A stretch of 64,000 bases of DNA from JAGVPT01 sp964384415 (GCA_964384415.1 CAYLMV010000004.1:8358-72357); one strand, 5' to 3'; shown: positions 20,301-27,857, numbered from the stretch's first letter. The notes: generated from the sequence alone by a model not told the origin. Numbers and translations: made by a program.

Positions 20301-20499
20301 ATATTCCATCCAGCGATCCGGTCTCTCCGGAATCACCGTGCACCTGAACGGATCGGTCAAGGGAATGGATATTCTTCTTCCGACCGGGCTATTGTCAAGG
20401 CCTTTGATATCTGCCAAAGTCGATGGAGTCGTCACGCAACCGGCGGGAAAATTTGTGCCGGTTTCTCATCTTCCGGCAACTGTGGAACTGGAATATTGA
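17356..20499 (+). CDS. Large exported six-hairpin glycosidase-like protein with carbohydrate-binding domains
   Basis: A 1047-residue exported protein. The start is taken as ATG 17356, with a GGAGTG site 5' of it; an ATG at 17344 would add four residues. It has a signal peptide (KILPLSLFFAAALVRTQA). Residues about 20-180 form a CBM-like jelly roll (LDDCDKSDNW, ITFWMRATVPVNNFEFKV, WIDDVQL). Residues 190-310 resemble a discoidin domain (EEWIEVDYKYRREIGGVHLTW). Residues about 600-970 look like an (alpha/alpha)6 catalytic barrel: SYERSWIRDGSMTSAALLKLG, YENGMVPCVVDQRG, NDSHGELIFACMEYF, HSYWDDFFALKGL and GDMPHTWVGSDYI. The final 80 residues are beta-rich. I cannot assign a CAZy family; the WIRDGS and HSYWDDFF motifs suggest a GH15/GH63-like fold. 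It closes the glycan gene set. Confidence 0.75.
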   Translation: MKILPLSLFFAAALVRTQAPVQLDDCDKSDNWKTLQSAGVEVARGGGDGIHGAALRFDVSFTKGSGYGGVYRNFDVPLPDNYEITFWMRATVPVNNFEFKVSNDSSGQDIWWVNNKNYSYSSEWKRIVVKKRHLAFAWGPHPAPKPEMLRRLELVVTAGTGGSGSVWIDDVQLVPLPPPPSKIPIPAVAASSVDRKSDAPSNVLPGNKGSWRSRTAGEEWIEVDYKYRREIGGVHLTWDPGISGLSYDILGSIDGKTYDTLHSVREGKGGAVLIFTPESEVRQLRIAMHADRSRKPFRLEEISLVPSESLSTANQFIEHLAADAPRGWYPRYFRNEASYWTIVGVASDPKESLFNEDGSFEVDKQQFSVEPVIALEAGNQLLTWANARTEQTLEKGYLPIPSVIRRYDGMTLSVTLLAAGEVDRSELLARYVLKNTSPQKSRGIFYLAMRPFQVNPTYQWLNFEGGYAKTESITIDGNRAVVGSKSVTVSGHPANVGATAIDGGEIIEHIAQGQLPRAAKISDPYGMASGAFSFPFDLGPGDSSVVIAAVPFTPSADTWQNSPPTPEEFERAKAEVCSGWEQRLNAVRFNLPPEGERYADIIRSNLAYVLINKDGPGFQPGSRSYERSWIRDGSMTSAALLKLGLRSEVKNFIDWYSSYQYENGMVPCVVDQRGPDPVPENDSHGELIFACMEYFRFTADTAFLRGHWKHIAAAADYIQRLRAEQMTPDFREGDDGKRSCYGLVTESISHEGYSSKPMHSYWDDFFALKGLKDAADAAKILHEDRAAYFYDSVAHAFRDDFYRSVSLVMAAKKIDYVPGCAELGDFDATSTSIALFPCAEFDQIPQPAFSRTFDKYYEWCSRRMAGKLEWDAFTPYEIRNVGTFVYLGQKDRAHTLLEWFLKYQRPTGWNQWAEVVWKDERLPRFIGDMPHTWVGSDYINAIRAMFVYENDKSLVVGAGLKASWVLHGLSVENLPVHSGTLSYSIQRSGLSGITVHLNGSVKGMDILLPTGLLSRPLISAKVDGVVTQPAGKFVPVSHLPATVELEY

Positions 20500-20523
20500 A
20501 TGGAGACAAAAATGGAGTTTCCG

Positions 20524-20551
20524 AAAGAGAGGCAAATTCCTCTCTTTTGTT
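20524..20551 (+). terminator. Rho-independent terminator after the glycosidase operon
   Basis: AAAGAGAGG pairs with CCTCTCTTT around a 6-nt CAAATT loop, followed by a short T-rich tail (TTGTTT). It lies 24 bases after the stop of the large glycosidase-like gene, so it may end or attenuate the sugar operon before the foldase gene. Confidence 0.7.
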
Positions 20552-20585
20552 TCCGTATCGCCCCCACCTATGCTGACAGACTGAA

Positions 20586-22427
20586 ATGTTGAGAATTCTC
20601 TTATTCCCACTCTTCCTTGCTTACGGCTCTCCTCAGGAACAGAATGCCGCAGATAACCTGATTCATGATACTCTTGCCGTTGTTGACCACTCGCCGATCA
20701 CCGCTCTCGACTTGTATGAACGCCTTCAGATGATGCCGTTCGAATCGAAATTGAGGGATCGGGATTTCGAGTCTGTGAAACGGAAAGCCGTGGAGTCGCT
20801 CGTCGGCGAGCGCTTGCTGTCGGACTCTGCGCCCGCACTCCCCGATTCGGACAAATGGCGGCTCGAAACAATGGGGGCTGTGCTCCGGAAAATGTTCACG
20901 CGCGATGCGATGTACAGAAAAGAAATACACGATCGTGCGACGGTGTCTCCCCGTGAAGTGAGACAAAATATGTTCAAGTACGGCCTGCGCCGACAGTTGT
21001 TGGCCGTTACCGCAAGCTCTGCTGAATCCGCAAAGAAATTTTCTGCGCTGTGGCGCCGTCGCAGGGCTCTGGGCGAATCAAATGCATCGATCATCTCCGC
21101 TGCGGGGTTCCAGCCCGACACAATCTATATCACACTTGGCTCAGTTGATACTTCGCTTGAAGAAGCTGCATTCGATCTCAAAGACACACTCGATATCTCA
21201 GGACCTGTTCAATCGAAGCTCTTCGGCCCTCTCGTGATTACACTGCTCCATGACGAACCGAGCGCCGACGCGCTAAAAAAATCGATGCCGCAGAGAGAAA
21301 GGGCGGTGCGGGATCTTCTGAGAGACCGGAAAGAACAACTGCTGAGCCAGGCGTTTGTCAATCCTTTGTTCCGCGGACAGCGCATGGAGGCAGACAGCGG
21401 TCTCTTCCGTCTTCTTTCCCGAAGGCTGTGGGAAACCATGAAGGAGGACACGAGTGCGCGAAGTGTTCCCGGCGGGTATCGGTACTTGCCTGAAGACGCA
21501 TACCGGCTGCTGAACGAATTTCATACCGTGAGGGATACGCCTGTCGTTCGCGGGAGCTTTGGAGTTTTGCGGCTTGGCGAATTCCTTGAGAGCTTGCTCC
21601 ACTACGATTTCGTCATTCCGTCGCTCAAGCCGAGATCGTTCGCCGTAGCTTTTTTTGATATTCTTCGAGGGATGACTGAGGCGGAGATTCTCGCGCAAGA
21701 GGGATTACGGAGGGGGTATCAATACAACGCAGATGTGCAGCGAGAAGTGTCGATCTGGAGTGATTACTGGCGGTCGCGCTCTGCAGAGTTCAATGTTGTA
21801 GATACCGTTACAATTCAGCCGTGGGAATCATCCTGGTCTATGTGGCGGAATAATTCGGCCGCCGTGGAATCCACATGCTTCCTGAGCGTGCAGGAAATCC
21901 TGCGATCCGATTCAGCCAGCGCCGCCACGATCGCGGCGATGCTTCACAACGGAGCGGAGATGGATTCCCTGGCACGCGTCTATTCGATCCGGACCGAATG
22001 GCGTATGAACGGGGGCAAATCCGGGTGGTTTAGCTGCCGGGATCGGTGGGAGCTGACCGGGCACATCATGATGATGAGTGAGGGAGAGTTGAAGGGGCCG
22101 ATGAAGCTTTCGGAGGGATACAGCGTTGTGCGTCTTCTCGGCAGGAAGTTTGTAGGGGATGGTGCCGATTCTCTTCTCCGTCTGGAAGGACGCCGCGTAC
22201 GAGTGGAGCATCAGCAGGCATCACTCAACAGGTATCTTGCTCAAACGGCGCTGGCCCATGACGTAAGGATCTTTTACGACAGAATTTCGCATGCTGATGT
22301 CCAAAATGTGGATATGTTTACCCGGCGGCTGATTGGCTTCGGTGGAAAAATCAATGCCGCCCCGCTTCTAATCCCTCAATGGGAATGGGTGGGAGAGTGG
22401 AAGCAGATGCTGAGTAAGGTACCGTGA
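20586..22427 (+). CDS. Parvulin-type peptidyl-prolyl isomerase / SurA-like foldase
   Basis: A 613-residue protein with a short signal peptide (LRILLFPLFLAYGS). The N-terminal 200 residues are helical and SurA-like (AVVDHSPITALDLYERLQMM is the usual opening of PpiC/SurA chaperones). A parvulin domain is visible around residues 430-530: the NGGKSGWFSCRD segment corresponds to the family GGdlGwf block, and MMSEGELKGPMKLSEGYSVVRLLGRK to its last strand. Such proteins help outer-membrane or secreted proteins fold in the periplasm; here it may serve the exported glycosidases upstream. It follows a terminator-like hairpin, so it could also have its own promoter. At about 600 residues it is longer than SurA (about 430) and similar in size to PpiD. 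Confidence 0.72.
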   Translation: MLRILLFPLFLAYGSPQEQNAADNLIHDTLAVVDHSPITALDLYERLQMMPFESKLRDRDFESVKRKAVESLVGERLLSDSAPALPDSDKWRLETMGAVLRKMFTRDAMYRKEIHDRATVSPREVRQNMFKYGLRRQLLAVTASSAESAKKFSALWRRRRALGESNASIISAAGFQPDTIYITLGSVDTSLEEAAFDLKDTLDISGPVQSKLFGPLVITLLHDEPSADALKKSMPQRERAVRDLLRDRKEQLLSQAFVNPLFRGQRMEADSGLFRLLSRRLWETMKEDTSARSVPGGYRYLPEDAYRLLNEFHTVRDTPVVRGSFGVLRLGEFLESLLHYDFVIPSLKPRSFAVAFFDILRGMTEAEILAQEGLRRGYQYNADVQREVSIWSDYWRSRSAEFNVVDTVTIQPWESSWSMWRNNSAAVESTCFLSVQEILRSDSASAATIAAMLHNGAEMDSLARVYSIRTEWRMNGGKSGWFSCRDRWELTGHIMMMSEGELKGPMKLSEGYSVVRLLGRKFVGDGADSLLRLEGRRVRVEHQQASLNRYLAQTALAHDVRIFYDRISHADVQNVDMFTRRLIGFGGKINAAPLLIPQWEWVGEWKQMLSKVP

Positions 22428-22570
22428 TCCCCGCCGCCAAAAGGCAAACACTTCTCGAAATTGTTGACAAATATGAACGCCGCCGTTTCACCAATGAGGG
22501 CATGGAACAGAACGCTGCCATTATTGAACGTGGTGAGCCAGGTCCGGAACAATTGGGGGAGGCGATTTAG
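22424..22570 (+). CDS. Possible 48-residue small protein overlapping the foldase stop
   Basis: A GTG codon overlaps the foldase stop as GTGA and opens a 48-residue frame (begins MIPAAKRQTLLEIVDKYERR, ends QLGEAI). The peptide is charged and helix-prone, with no signal peptide or known motif. The overlapped start is typical of translationally coupled genes, but the frame is short and could be chance or a degraded remnant. Confidence 0.35.
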   Translation: MIPAAKRQTLLEIVDKYERRRFTNEGMEQNAAIIERGEPGPEQLGEAI

Positions 22571-22624
22571 CGAAGAAACTTAAGTAGGGGTTTGTCGATG
22601 GACTGAGGACATTTTCCTCTCGCC

Positions 22625-22657
22625 AACGCGAAGCCCATCGTGGCCGGGCTTCGCGTT
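22625..22657. terminator. Strong 12-bp perfect hairpin, probable terminator
   Basis: AACGCGAAGCCC and GGGCTTCGCGTT pair perfectly around a 9-nt loop. It lies between the end of the plus-strand foldase unit and the 3' end of a minus-strand gene, the expected place for a bidirectional terminator. Only a weak T-run follows. Confidence 0.6.
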
Positions 22658-22696
22658 TCTGGCGCTAGGATTTTTGGCCTTTCATTTTGCGGTTGT

Positions 22697-23125
22697 TCAT
22701 TCATGAGATGCGAGGAACTTCTGCTCTAACTGCTCCGAGATCTGCTTGAAAATGTATCCATGATTGCTCGACGCGCTTTCCGGAGTCAAATCGATCGTTG
22801 AGCTGTTGCTCAGATACATGTAGGCGAGCTGAGCCTTGTAGCTGATGGAGGCATCTTGATTATCCTCGGCTACCCGCTGTAAGAGCGAAGCAAGTTGAGC
22901 GTAATCGAGTTGCGGAAACCTGTTCTTGAAGATCACCACATTGTAGATTGTCGATTCGACGATGCCCGGATATTCCTCCAGGTGAAGCGAGTACTCGAAG
23001 TTTTTCAGAGCGAGCGCCTGATACGTTCCGCTCTTTTCCGGTTTGTCCGGATGAGCCGTTGCTCCCGATGCGATGATCAAGGCCATGACGGCCGTTGCGA
23101 AAATCCGCTTGGTTGTACTTCCCAT
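22697..23125 (-). CDS. Small exported protein of unknown function
   Basis: A 142-residue protein with a good signal peptide (TTKRIFATAVMALIIASGATA, cleavage after ATA). The mature part is helical and contains LKNFEYSLHLEEYPGIVESTIYNV and QLASLLQRVAEDNQDASISYK, which looks like a short HEAT/TPR-type helical repeat protein. I do not recognise a family with confidence. An excellent ribosome binding site (AAGGAGGAAAT) precedes the ATG. A sigma54-like site lies about 50 bp upstream and the neighbouring gene encodes a sigma54 activator, so control by that system is plausible. Confidence 0.7.
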   Translation of the reverse strand: MGSTTKRIFATAVMALIIASGATAHPDKPEKSGTYQALALKNFEYSLHLEEYPGIVESTIYNVVIFKNRFPQLDYAQLASLLQRVAEDNQDASISYKAQLAYMYLSNSSTIDLTPESASSNHGYIFKQISEQLEQKFLASHE

Positions 23126-23513
23126 AAATATTTCCTCCTTAAAGTTTATTGAATGTTGGCTGCATCCCTTAGTCTATCAAACCCAATGCCAAACTAAGAA
23201 GCTGTTTTGAATGTTTCTGGCGGATTCCGGAGATCGCGACGCAGAGAGGAGTGCCACGCTAGCGCATGTTCATCTGAATTGTCGCTCAGATCTTGTTGAT
23301 GTACAATCGCTTGAGAGAGAACCGGGTTGCTGTGGCTTTATGCAGATTTGTGGCAGGTCTTCAGCGTGAAGCAAAATGAAGCGAGTGTTACAGTCCGGTT
23401 AAGGGATGATGGCGAAGGGCTGGACTAAAATTAAAACTACAGTCATTTCGAGGAATACCTTTCAACGCGGGGCGATGACGCAATGACCTTCACTGGCGTT
23501 GATGATGCGGCTT
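23126..23513. other. 388-bp intergenic stretch between small exported protein and sigma54 regulator
   Basis: No convincing gene. The part nearest the exported-protein gene holds its ribosome binding site and a sigma54-like promoter (23176-23191). The remainder, about 23200-23513, is upstream of that promoter and could hold activator-binding sites, but I see no clear palindromic pair. Confidence 0.6.
23176..23191 (-). promoter_or_regulatory. Candidate sigma54 promoter for the small exported protein
   Basis: Read on the minus strand the site is TGGCATTGGGTTTGAT. It keeps the TGGCA of the -24 element and TTG-T of the -12 element at the right spacing, but has A for the usual C in the -12 GC. The start codon lies about 50 bases downstream. 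The case rests on this match and on the adjacent NtrC-type activator. Confidence 0.4.
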
Positions 23514-24941
23514 CTACGTTTCCTCCTCAGGATCTTTCTGCGGTCTCCGGAGCCTGTTGTTCAGCGCCCGGCGGGAAATCCCGAGCAGCTCCGCGGCGAT
23601 GGTCTGGTTCCCTTCAGCACGAAGGAGGGCTTCTGCGATGAGAGCTTCTTCCGCTTCTCCCAGGGTCGGGAACCGATTTGGAAAAGAGAGAAGCGCGTCG
23701 GATGATTGAAGGGGATGAGGATGTTCATTCATCGCCGTCCGTCCGATTTTCTTCCGTATCGAATCGAGCGAAAGGACGCCCGACTGATGAACGCTGATCG
23801 CGTCGAAAATGATTCCCTCAAGCTCACGGATGTTGCCGGGAAACTCGTAGTTCGCGAGGAGGGTGTAGAGTTCTTTCGGCGCCGTCGGTCTCTTCTTACC
23901 GAGTTTCGCCGCGGCCTTCGTGATGAAATGATCGATGAGGAAGGGAAGGTCGGATTTTCTCTCGCGCAACGGCGGGATTGCGACATGATGCGGCTTCAAT
24001 CGATAATACAAATCCTGGCGGAATGAATCGCCTTTCTGCATCGTGGCCACATCCCGATGCGTTGCAACGATGATTCTCGCATCCGACAGCTTTGCCATGT
24101 CGGATCCGAGAGGATAGTAACTGCCATCCTGCAAGAGCCGCAGCAGTTTCACCTGGGACTCGATGCTGAGATCGCCTATCTCATCAAGAAAAAGTGTGCC
24201 CTGGTCGGCCTGTTCAATCAATCCTTTTCTTTCTCCTTCGGCTCCGGTGAATGCGCCCTTCTTGTGTCCGAACAGCGTGTCCGAGAAGAAATCGTCGTCG
24301 AGCCCCGCGACATTCACGGTGACCATTTCGCCGGTCCGACCGCTGGCGGAATGAATTGCCCGCGCGAAGAGTTCTTTTCCGGTTCCCGTTTCGCCGGTGA
24401 TGAGAACGGGGAGAATGGTTTTCGCAATCGCCTCGATATACCGGAAAATCGACTGCATGGAGGAACTGTGAGTAACAATCTCAAGGAATGATTCGGGATG
24501 CTCGAGAGTTTCGCGGAAGAGGGATTGGCGCAGCAGTTCGTTCTCGCTCCGTACCTCGGCAATCTCAAGTCCTCGTTTGACGGTCGTGACAAGTTTCGTG
24601 TCGTTGACCGGCTTCACGATGTAGTCGAAAGCTCCTTCCTTGATGCAGAGGACCGCGCTGTCGACGTCGTTGATCGCGGTAATCATCACCACCGGTATTT
24701 GGGGGAAGTACTGCACGATCTGTCGCAGCAGCTCGATTCCTGAAATATGCTGCATGTTGACGTCGAGGGCTACCAGCGAATACGGTTTCATCTGGAGGAG
24801 CGATATCACTTTTCGGCTGTCGGCGCATGTCTCGGCGTTGTTGATTCCGTTCGATGAAAGTGTGAGCTCGGCACTCAGAAGAAAGTGCTCTTCATCATCC
24901 ACGAGCAGGACGGGGTTCGTCGGGAATATTTTGGAGCTCAT
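23514..24941 (-). CDS. Sigma54-dependent NtrC-family response regulator
   Basis: A 475-residue regulator with three domains. A receiver domain (VLLVDDEE at 11-18, phospho-acceptor Asp60 in VALDVNMQ, Lys in YIVKPVND) is followed by an AAA+ sigma54-activation domain (Walker A GETGTGKE, the sigma54-contact GAFTGA loop in KKGAFTGAEGERKG, Walker B TLFLDEIGDL). The C-terminal Fis-type helix-turn-helix is NQTIAAELLGISRRALNNRL. ATG 24941 overlaps the kinase stop as ATGA, so the pair is co-translated; a longer frame reaching 25250 lies inside the kinase gene and is not credible. It would be phosphorylated by the adjacent kinase and open sigma54 promoters, possibly the one in front of the neighbouring exported-protein gene. 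Confidence 0.93.
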   Translation of the reverse strand: MSSKIFPTNPVLLVDDEEHFLLSAELTLSSNGINNAETCADSRKVISLLQMKPYSLVALDVNMQHISGIELLRQIVQYFPQIPVVMITAINDVDSAVLCIKEGAFDYIVKPVNDTKLVTTVKRGLEIAEVRSENELLRQSLFRETLEHPESFLEIVTHSSSMQSIFRYIEAIAKTILPVLITGETGTGKELFARAIHSASGRTGEMVTVNVAGLDDDFFSDTLFGHKKGAFTGAEGERKGLIEQADQGTLFLDEIGDLSIESQVKLLRLLQDGSYYPLGSDMAKLSDARIIVATHRDVATMQKGDSFRQDLYYRLKPHHVAIPPLRERKSDLPFLIDHFITKAAAKLGKKRPTAPKELYTLLANYEFPGNIRELEGIIFDAISVHQSGVLSLDSIRKKIGRTAMNEHPHPLQSSDALLSFPNRFPTLGEAEEALIAEALLRAEGNQTIAAELLGISRRALNNRLRRPQKDPEEET

Positions 24942-26137
24942 ACATTTGCCTCCGTTGCCGGAGCAGCGTGGGCGGGAAAGGAGACCCGGGCAATCGTCCC
25001 TTTGTCCGGGGCGCTGTTCAGGATGAGCGATCCCCCGTGACTTTTGACGATGCTGTAAGAAACGGAAAGGCCGAGTCCGGTTCCCCCCATTTCCCGTTTC
25101 GTCGTGAAGAAGGGATCCATGATGTACTGCAAATCCGCTGATTTGATTCCGATGCCCTGGTCCTCCACCTTGATCCTGACCTTGTCTCTGATTCTGTTGA
25201 AATATGTCGAAACCTTTATCTCCGCCGATGTATCTCGCAGAGACTGGCACGCATTATTAATGAGATTGATCACCACCTGTTCAAGCTGCTGAGCATTGCC
25301 TTTGATTGCCGGAATATCGGCTCCGTATTCGACCTTGAAATTGGAGGTCGTCTTCCTGATCAGATTTCCCGTGATGAGTACCGCCATTTCCACAACCTTG
25401 TTGACCTCGACGAGCTCGTTGAGCTGGCCGCTGTCGGCGCGGGCGTACTCGGTAAGACTTTTGGTGATATTTTGTATCCTCTCGGATCCCCTGAAGATCC
25501 CGTCAAGCGACTGTGCAATCTTTTCTTTGGATGCGCTGTACGGCATCCCCGCGATGCTGAAATCGCCGTTCTGAGAGTAGTACGAATCGAGGACGGGAGC
25601 AATATCTTTCCAGACCTTGGTGAAGAGCTGCACATTGAGGAGGATGAAATTGTTTGGATTGCTTATTTCATGCGCGATGCCCGATACCAGAATTCCGAGC
25701 GAAGCCATTTTGTCTGCCTGCTTCAGCTGCTGATTGCGGAGGGCCGCGGCAACTTCTGCTTTCTTTAGCTGCGTGATATCGTTGATCAGCCCGTCGTAGG
25801 CAACAGGATTACCGGCCTCATCTTTCGTGAGGACGATTTTGTTCTTTATCCATCGAATGGAACCGTCCCGATGAACAATCCGATGTTCGAGGGGATCAAC
25901 TTCCTGTCCGGCGAGAGCCAACCGCGCCTGGTTGAGCACTTTCTCCCGGTCCCTTTTGTGGACCATTCTAAACCAGAGGTCAGGATCTTGTTTGTAGTCG
26001 TCCGACGTGTAGCCGGTGACCGAAACACATCCCGGACCATGGAGCGTGTCGACGACGACTCCGTTTTGTATCGTAACGGTGTAGATGTAATCCGTCAGAT
26101 AGTTAATAAGTTTTTCGTAGCGTTGCCCTATTTCCAT
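24938..26137 (-). CDS. PAS-domain sensor histidine kinase
   Basis: A 399-residue soluble kinase. It starts with a PAS domain with PAC motif (GCVSVTGYTSDDY, EHRIVHRDGSIRWIKNKI), followed by the dimerisation/phospho-acceptor box SGIAHEISNPNNFI (His156) and the HATPase part: N-box VINLINNACQSL, G1 VEDQGIGI, FFTTK, G2 GGTGLGLSVSYSIVKSHGG. There is no membrane helix, so it senses a cytoplasmic signal. ATG 26137 is chosen because a TATAAT box at 26166-26171 would place transcription start near or after the alternative TTG at 26164, and GGATGGTGG precedes the ATG. It is first in a two-gene operon with the NtrC-type regulator. Confidence 0.9.
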   Translation of the reverse strand: MEIGQRYEKLINYLTDYIYTVTIQNGVVVDTLHGPGCVSVTGYTSDDYKQDPDLWFRMVHKRDREKVLNQARLALAGQEVDPLEHRIVHRDGSIRWIKNKIVLTKDEAGNPVAYDGLINDITQLKKAEVAAALRNQQLKQADKMASLGILVSGIAHEISNPNNFILLNVQLFTKVWKDIAPVLDSYYSQNGDFSIAGMPYSASKEKIAQSLDGIFRGSERIQNITKSLTEYARADSGQLNELVEVNKVVEMAVLITGNLIRKTTSNFKVEYGADIPAIKGNAQQLEQVVINLINNACQSLRDTSAEIKVSTYFNRIRDKVRIKVEDQGIGIKSADLQYIMDPFFTTKREMGGTGLGLSVSYSIVKSHGGSLILNSAPDKGTIARVSFPAHAAPATEANV

Positions 26138-26165
26138 CCACCATCCAACAAAAGTGTTTGACAAG

Positions 26166-26197
26166 TATTATACTAAATATATGAATCTTTAAAGATT
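26166..26197 (-). promoter_or_regulatory. Promoter of the kinase/regulator pair with a 14-bp palindrome
   Basis: On the minus strand TATAAT (26166-26171) is a perfect -10 box. A 14-bp perfect palindrome AATCTTTAAAGATT lies at 26184-26197, where the -35 element would be. The palindrome could be an operator for a dimeric regulator. Confidence 0.5.
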
Positions 26198-26429
26198 TAT
26201 AGAAGCGAATCGTTGTCTGGCGGAAAGAAAAATGGAGCGTGCACGTAACCGAATCAGCTCCCGTTCAATATCAGCCTTTGTCATCATACGTTGATTCGCG
26301 AAAACGATCCCATGAGGAACGAATCTTTAGCATCTTTCATGCGTAAGAATCAATGGGAGTTGAACGCCGCTGAATATCATCCCGGTTCAATCGCTCCCGG
26401 TTTCGCATTTGAATCAAAGAGACTACACC

Positions 26430-27671
26430 ATGCACGAATCCCCTCAACATGCCAGCTTCGAGGACGATGTTCGGCATTTGACCTCCAAGTACGTCGGGGT
26501 CTGGCACGAACTTCCAGATGCTGAGCCGGAATTCAATCGCCGATTCACCCAATGGCAGCAGCGTGAAAATGAGAGACAAGTGTCGCAACAGCTCCAAAAA
26601 GCTCCCCGCTCGTATGGAGTATACGATTCATTGACGGATGATGACAAAGCCCATATCTCGCTCGACGTAATGAAGTCAGTTGCCGGATCATCGCTGTTGT
26701 CGCGTGAAATACAAAACGATAGGTTTTTCACGGAATCAGAGAAGGTAACAAGGCGCTTTTTGAATGAGGCAAAGGCCTTTGATCCGACCCTGTCTGAAGG
26801 GGATCTTCATCAGGCGCTGCGGAATCTCTGGGTATTCAACAGCATTCAATTGTTTACAGGAAAAAGCATTCTGCTCACTCCCTCGTCATTCGCATACAGT
26901 CTTTTGTATCCCTACGTTGACAACGGGCTCGATGCCGCAGAGCGTACAGCGGAAGACAAAATCGGGTTGGTTCGCTGGATCTCGAAATGGTTTCGCGGGA
27001 ATGGATGCCCGCCCATCGATGATTTGACGAACAAGATCGGGCGGCTCCTTTCCATGATAAGTGAAGAATACCCGCGCAAGGAATTCCCCAAGGTATATCA
27101 TAGCCTGCATGCTATTCTCTCTGCACAGCAGAAGAGCATCCTGTTCCAATATGACCAGTCGGCACTCGATGATACATATCTCTTGACAGTGACAGTGGAA
27201 AAAGGGGGGACGTCCGTTCTGGCCGACGGATACCTGGCGGCGGGGGATCTGAGTGCGAGTTCAGCCGATGCTATCTTTGAATACGGGGTTGTGCTTCAGT
27301 TAATCGATGACCTGCAGGATCTCGGGGAGGACAATACTTCCGGCCACGAGACTCCATTTCAAAGGTACGCTGAGAGGAGTGAAACCGAGAAAATTACGCA
27401 ACGGCTCCTCCGATTTTCCGGACGGTGCGCCACCCACCTGGGCAAAGAAGATAATTCGCGAAGTGATTCAATTCAACAGATGATCGAGCGAAGTTGCACT
27501 TTCCTTATTCTCGATGCAGTTGCTCAACACTTTGTTCACTATTCCGAACAATTTCTCCATAGAATTGAATCTGCGATGCCCTTACGTCCCGCTTTTTTGC
27601 GGGAACTGCATAAGGAAAGGGAGTTACGCCAATCCCGGTATTCAAAGGAGGCCGCGCTAAGTCTTCATTAA
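26430..27671 (+). CDS. Isoprenoid-synthase-like (class 1) all-alpha protein, function unknown
   Basis: A 413-residue, mostly helical protein without signal peptide; ATG 26430 is used, and an in-frame TTG at 26409 is an alternative. Two features resemble the class 1 isoprenoid synthase fold. LLYPYVDNGLDAAERTAEDK (from about residue 159) stands where the first Asp-rich helix would be. GYLAAGDLSASSADAIFEYG followed by LQLIDDLQDLGEDNT (Asp293, Asp294, Asp297) looks like the second DDxxD motif of prenyl-diphosphate synthases. An EKGGTSVL segment precedes it, as the Lys-containing motif does in that family. The protein is longer and more divergent than true polyprenyl synthases, so I infer an isoprenoid enzyme or pseudo-enzyme of unknown substrate. 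It stands alone, divergent from the kinase gene. Confidence 0.6.
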   Translation: MHESPQHASFEDDVRHLTSKYVGVWHELPDAEPEFNRRFTQWQQRENERQVSQQLQKAPRSYGVYDSLTDDDKAHISLDVMKSVAGSSLLSREIQNDRFFTESEKVTRRFLNEAKAFDPTLSEGDLHQALRNLWVFNSIQLFTGKSILLTPSSFAYSLLYPYVDNGLDAAERTAEDKIGLVRWISKWFRGNGCPPIDDLTNKIGRLLSMISEEYPRKEFPKVYHSLHAILSAQQKSILFQYDQSALDDTYLLTVTVEKGGTSVLADGYLAAGDLSASSADAIFEYGVVLQLIDDLQDLGEDNTSGHETPFQRYAERSETEKITQRLLRFSGRCATHLGKEDNSRSDSIQQMIERSCTFLILDAVAQHFVHYSEQFLHRIESAMPLRPAFLRELHKERELRQSRYSKEAALSLH

Positions 27672-27715
27672 TGTCGTCCATCTTGATTTCATCTCGCTGC
27701 AAGTCTCTATCCGCG

Positions 27716-27756
27716 ATTCCATCATCCCCACCATTCCATTATTCCATTTCCCCACC
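27716..27756. repeat. CCATT-type degenerate repeat (ATGGAA on the other strand)
   Basis: Repeated CCAT/CCATTATTCCATTT units follow the isoprenoid-synthase-like gene. The complement resembles the ATGGAA-rich tract at 36151-36230. No coding role is visible. Confidence 0.5.
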
Positions 27757-27849
27757 TAAGTCACTTTTACAGACAAGAGTTCTTATTCCCCTAATAATTT
27801 AACCTCACAGCTCTTACCGTACCGTAATACTGCGGCAACACATCGCAAT

Positions 27850-27857
27850 TATATTTG
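27850..27857 (+). promoter_or_regulatory. Bacteroidota-type -7 element TATATTTG
   Basis: A perfect match to TAnnTTTG, about 150 bases before the receptor start. A matching -33 TTTG at the usual spacing is not evident, so this is a weak promoter call. Confidence 0.3.

Noticed and set aside
23351..23365. Plus-strand GG-N10-GC site resembling a sigma54 promoter
   Set aside because: No gene lies downstream on that strand, and its -12 half is poor.
24942..25250. Longer form of the sigma54 regulator reaching 25250
   Set aside because: The added residues overlap the kinase gene in another frame and precede the receiver domain without similarity.
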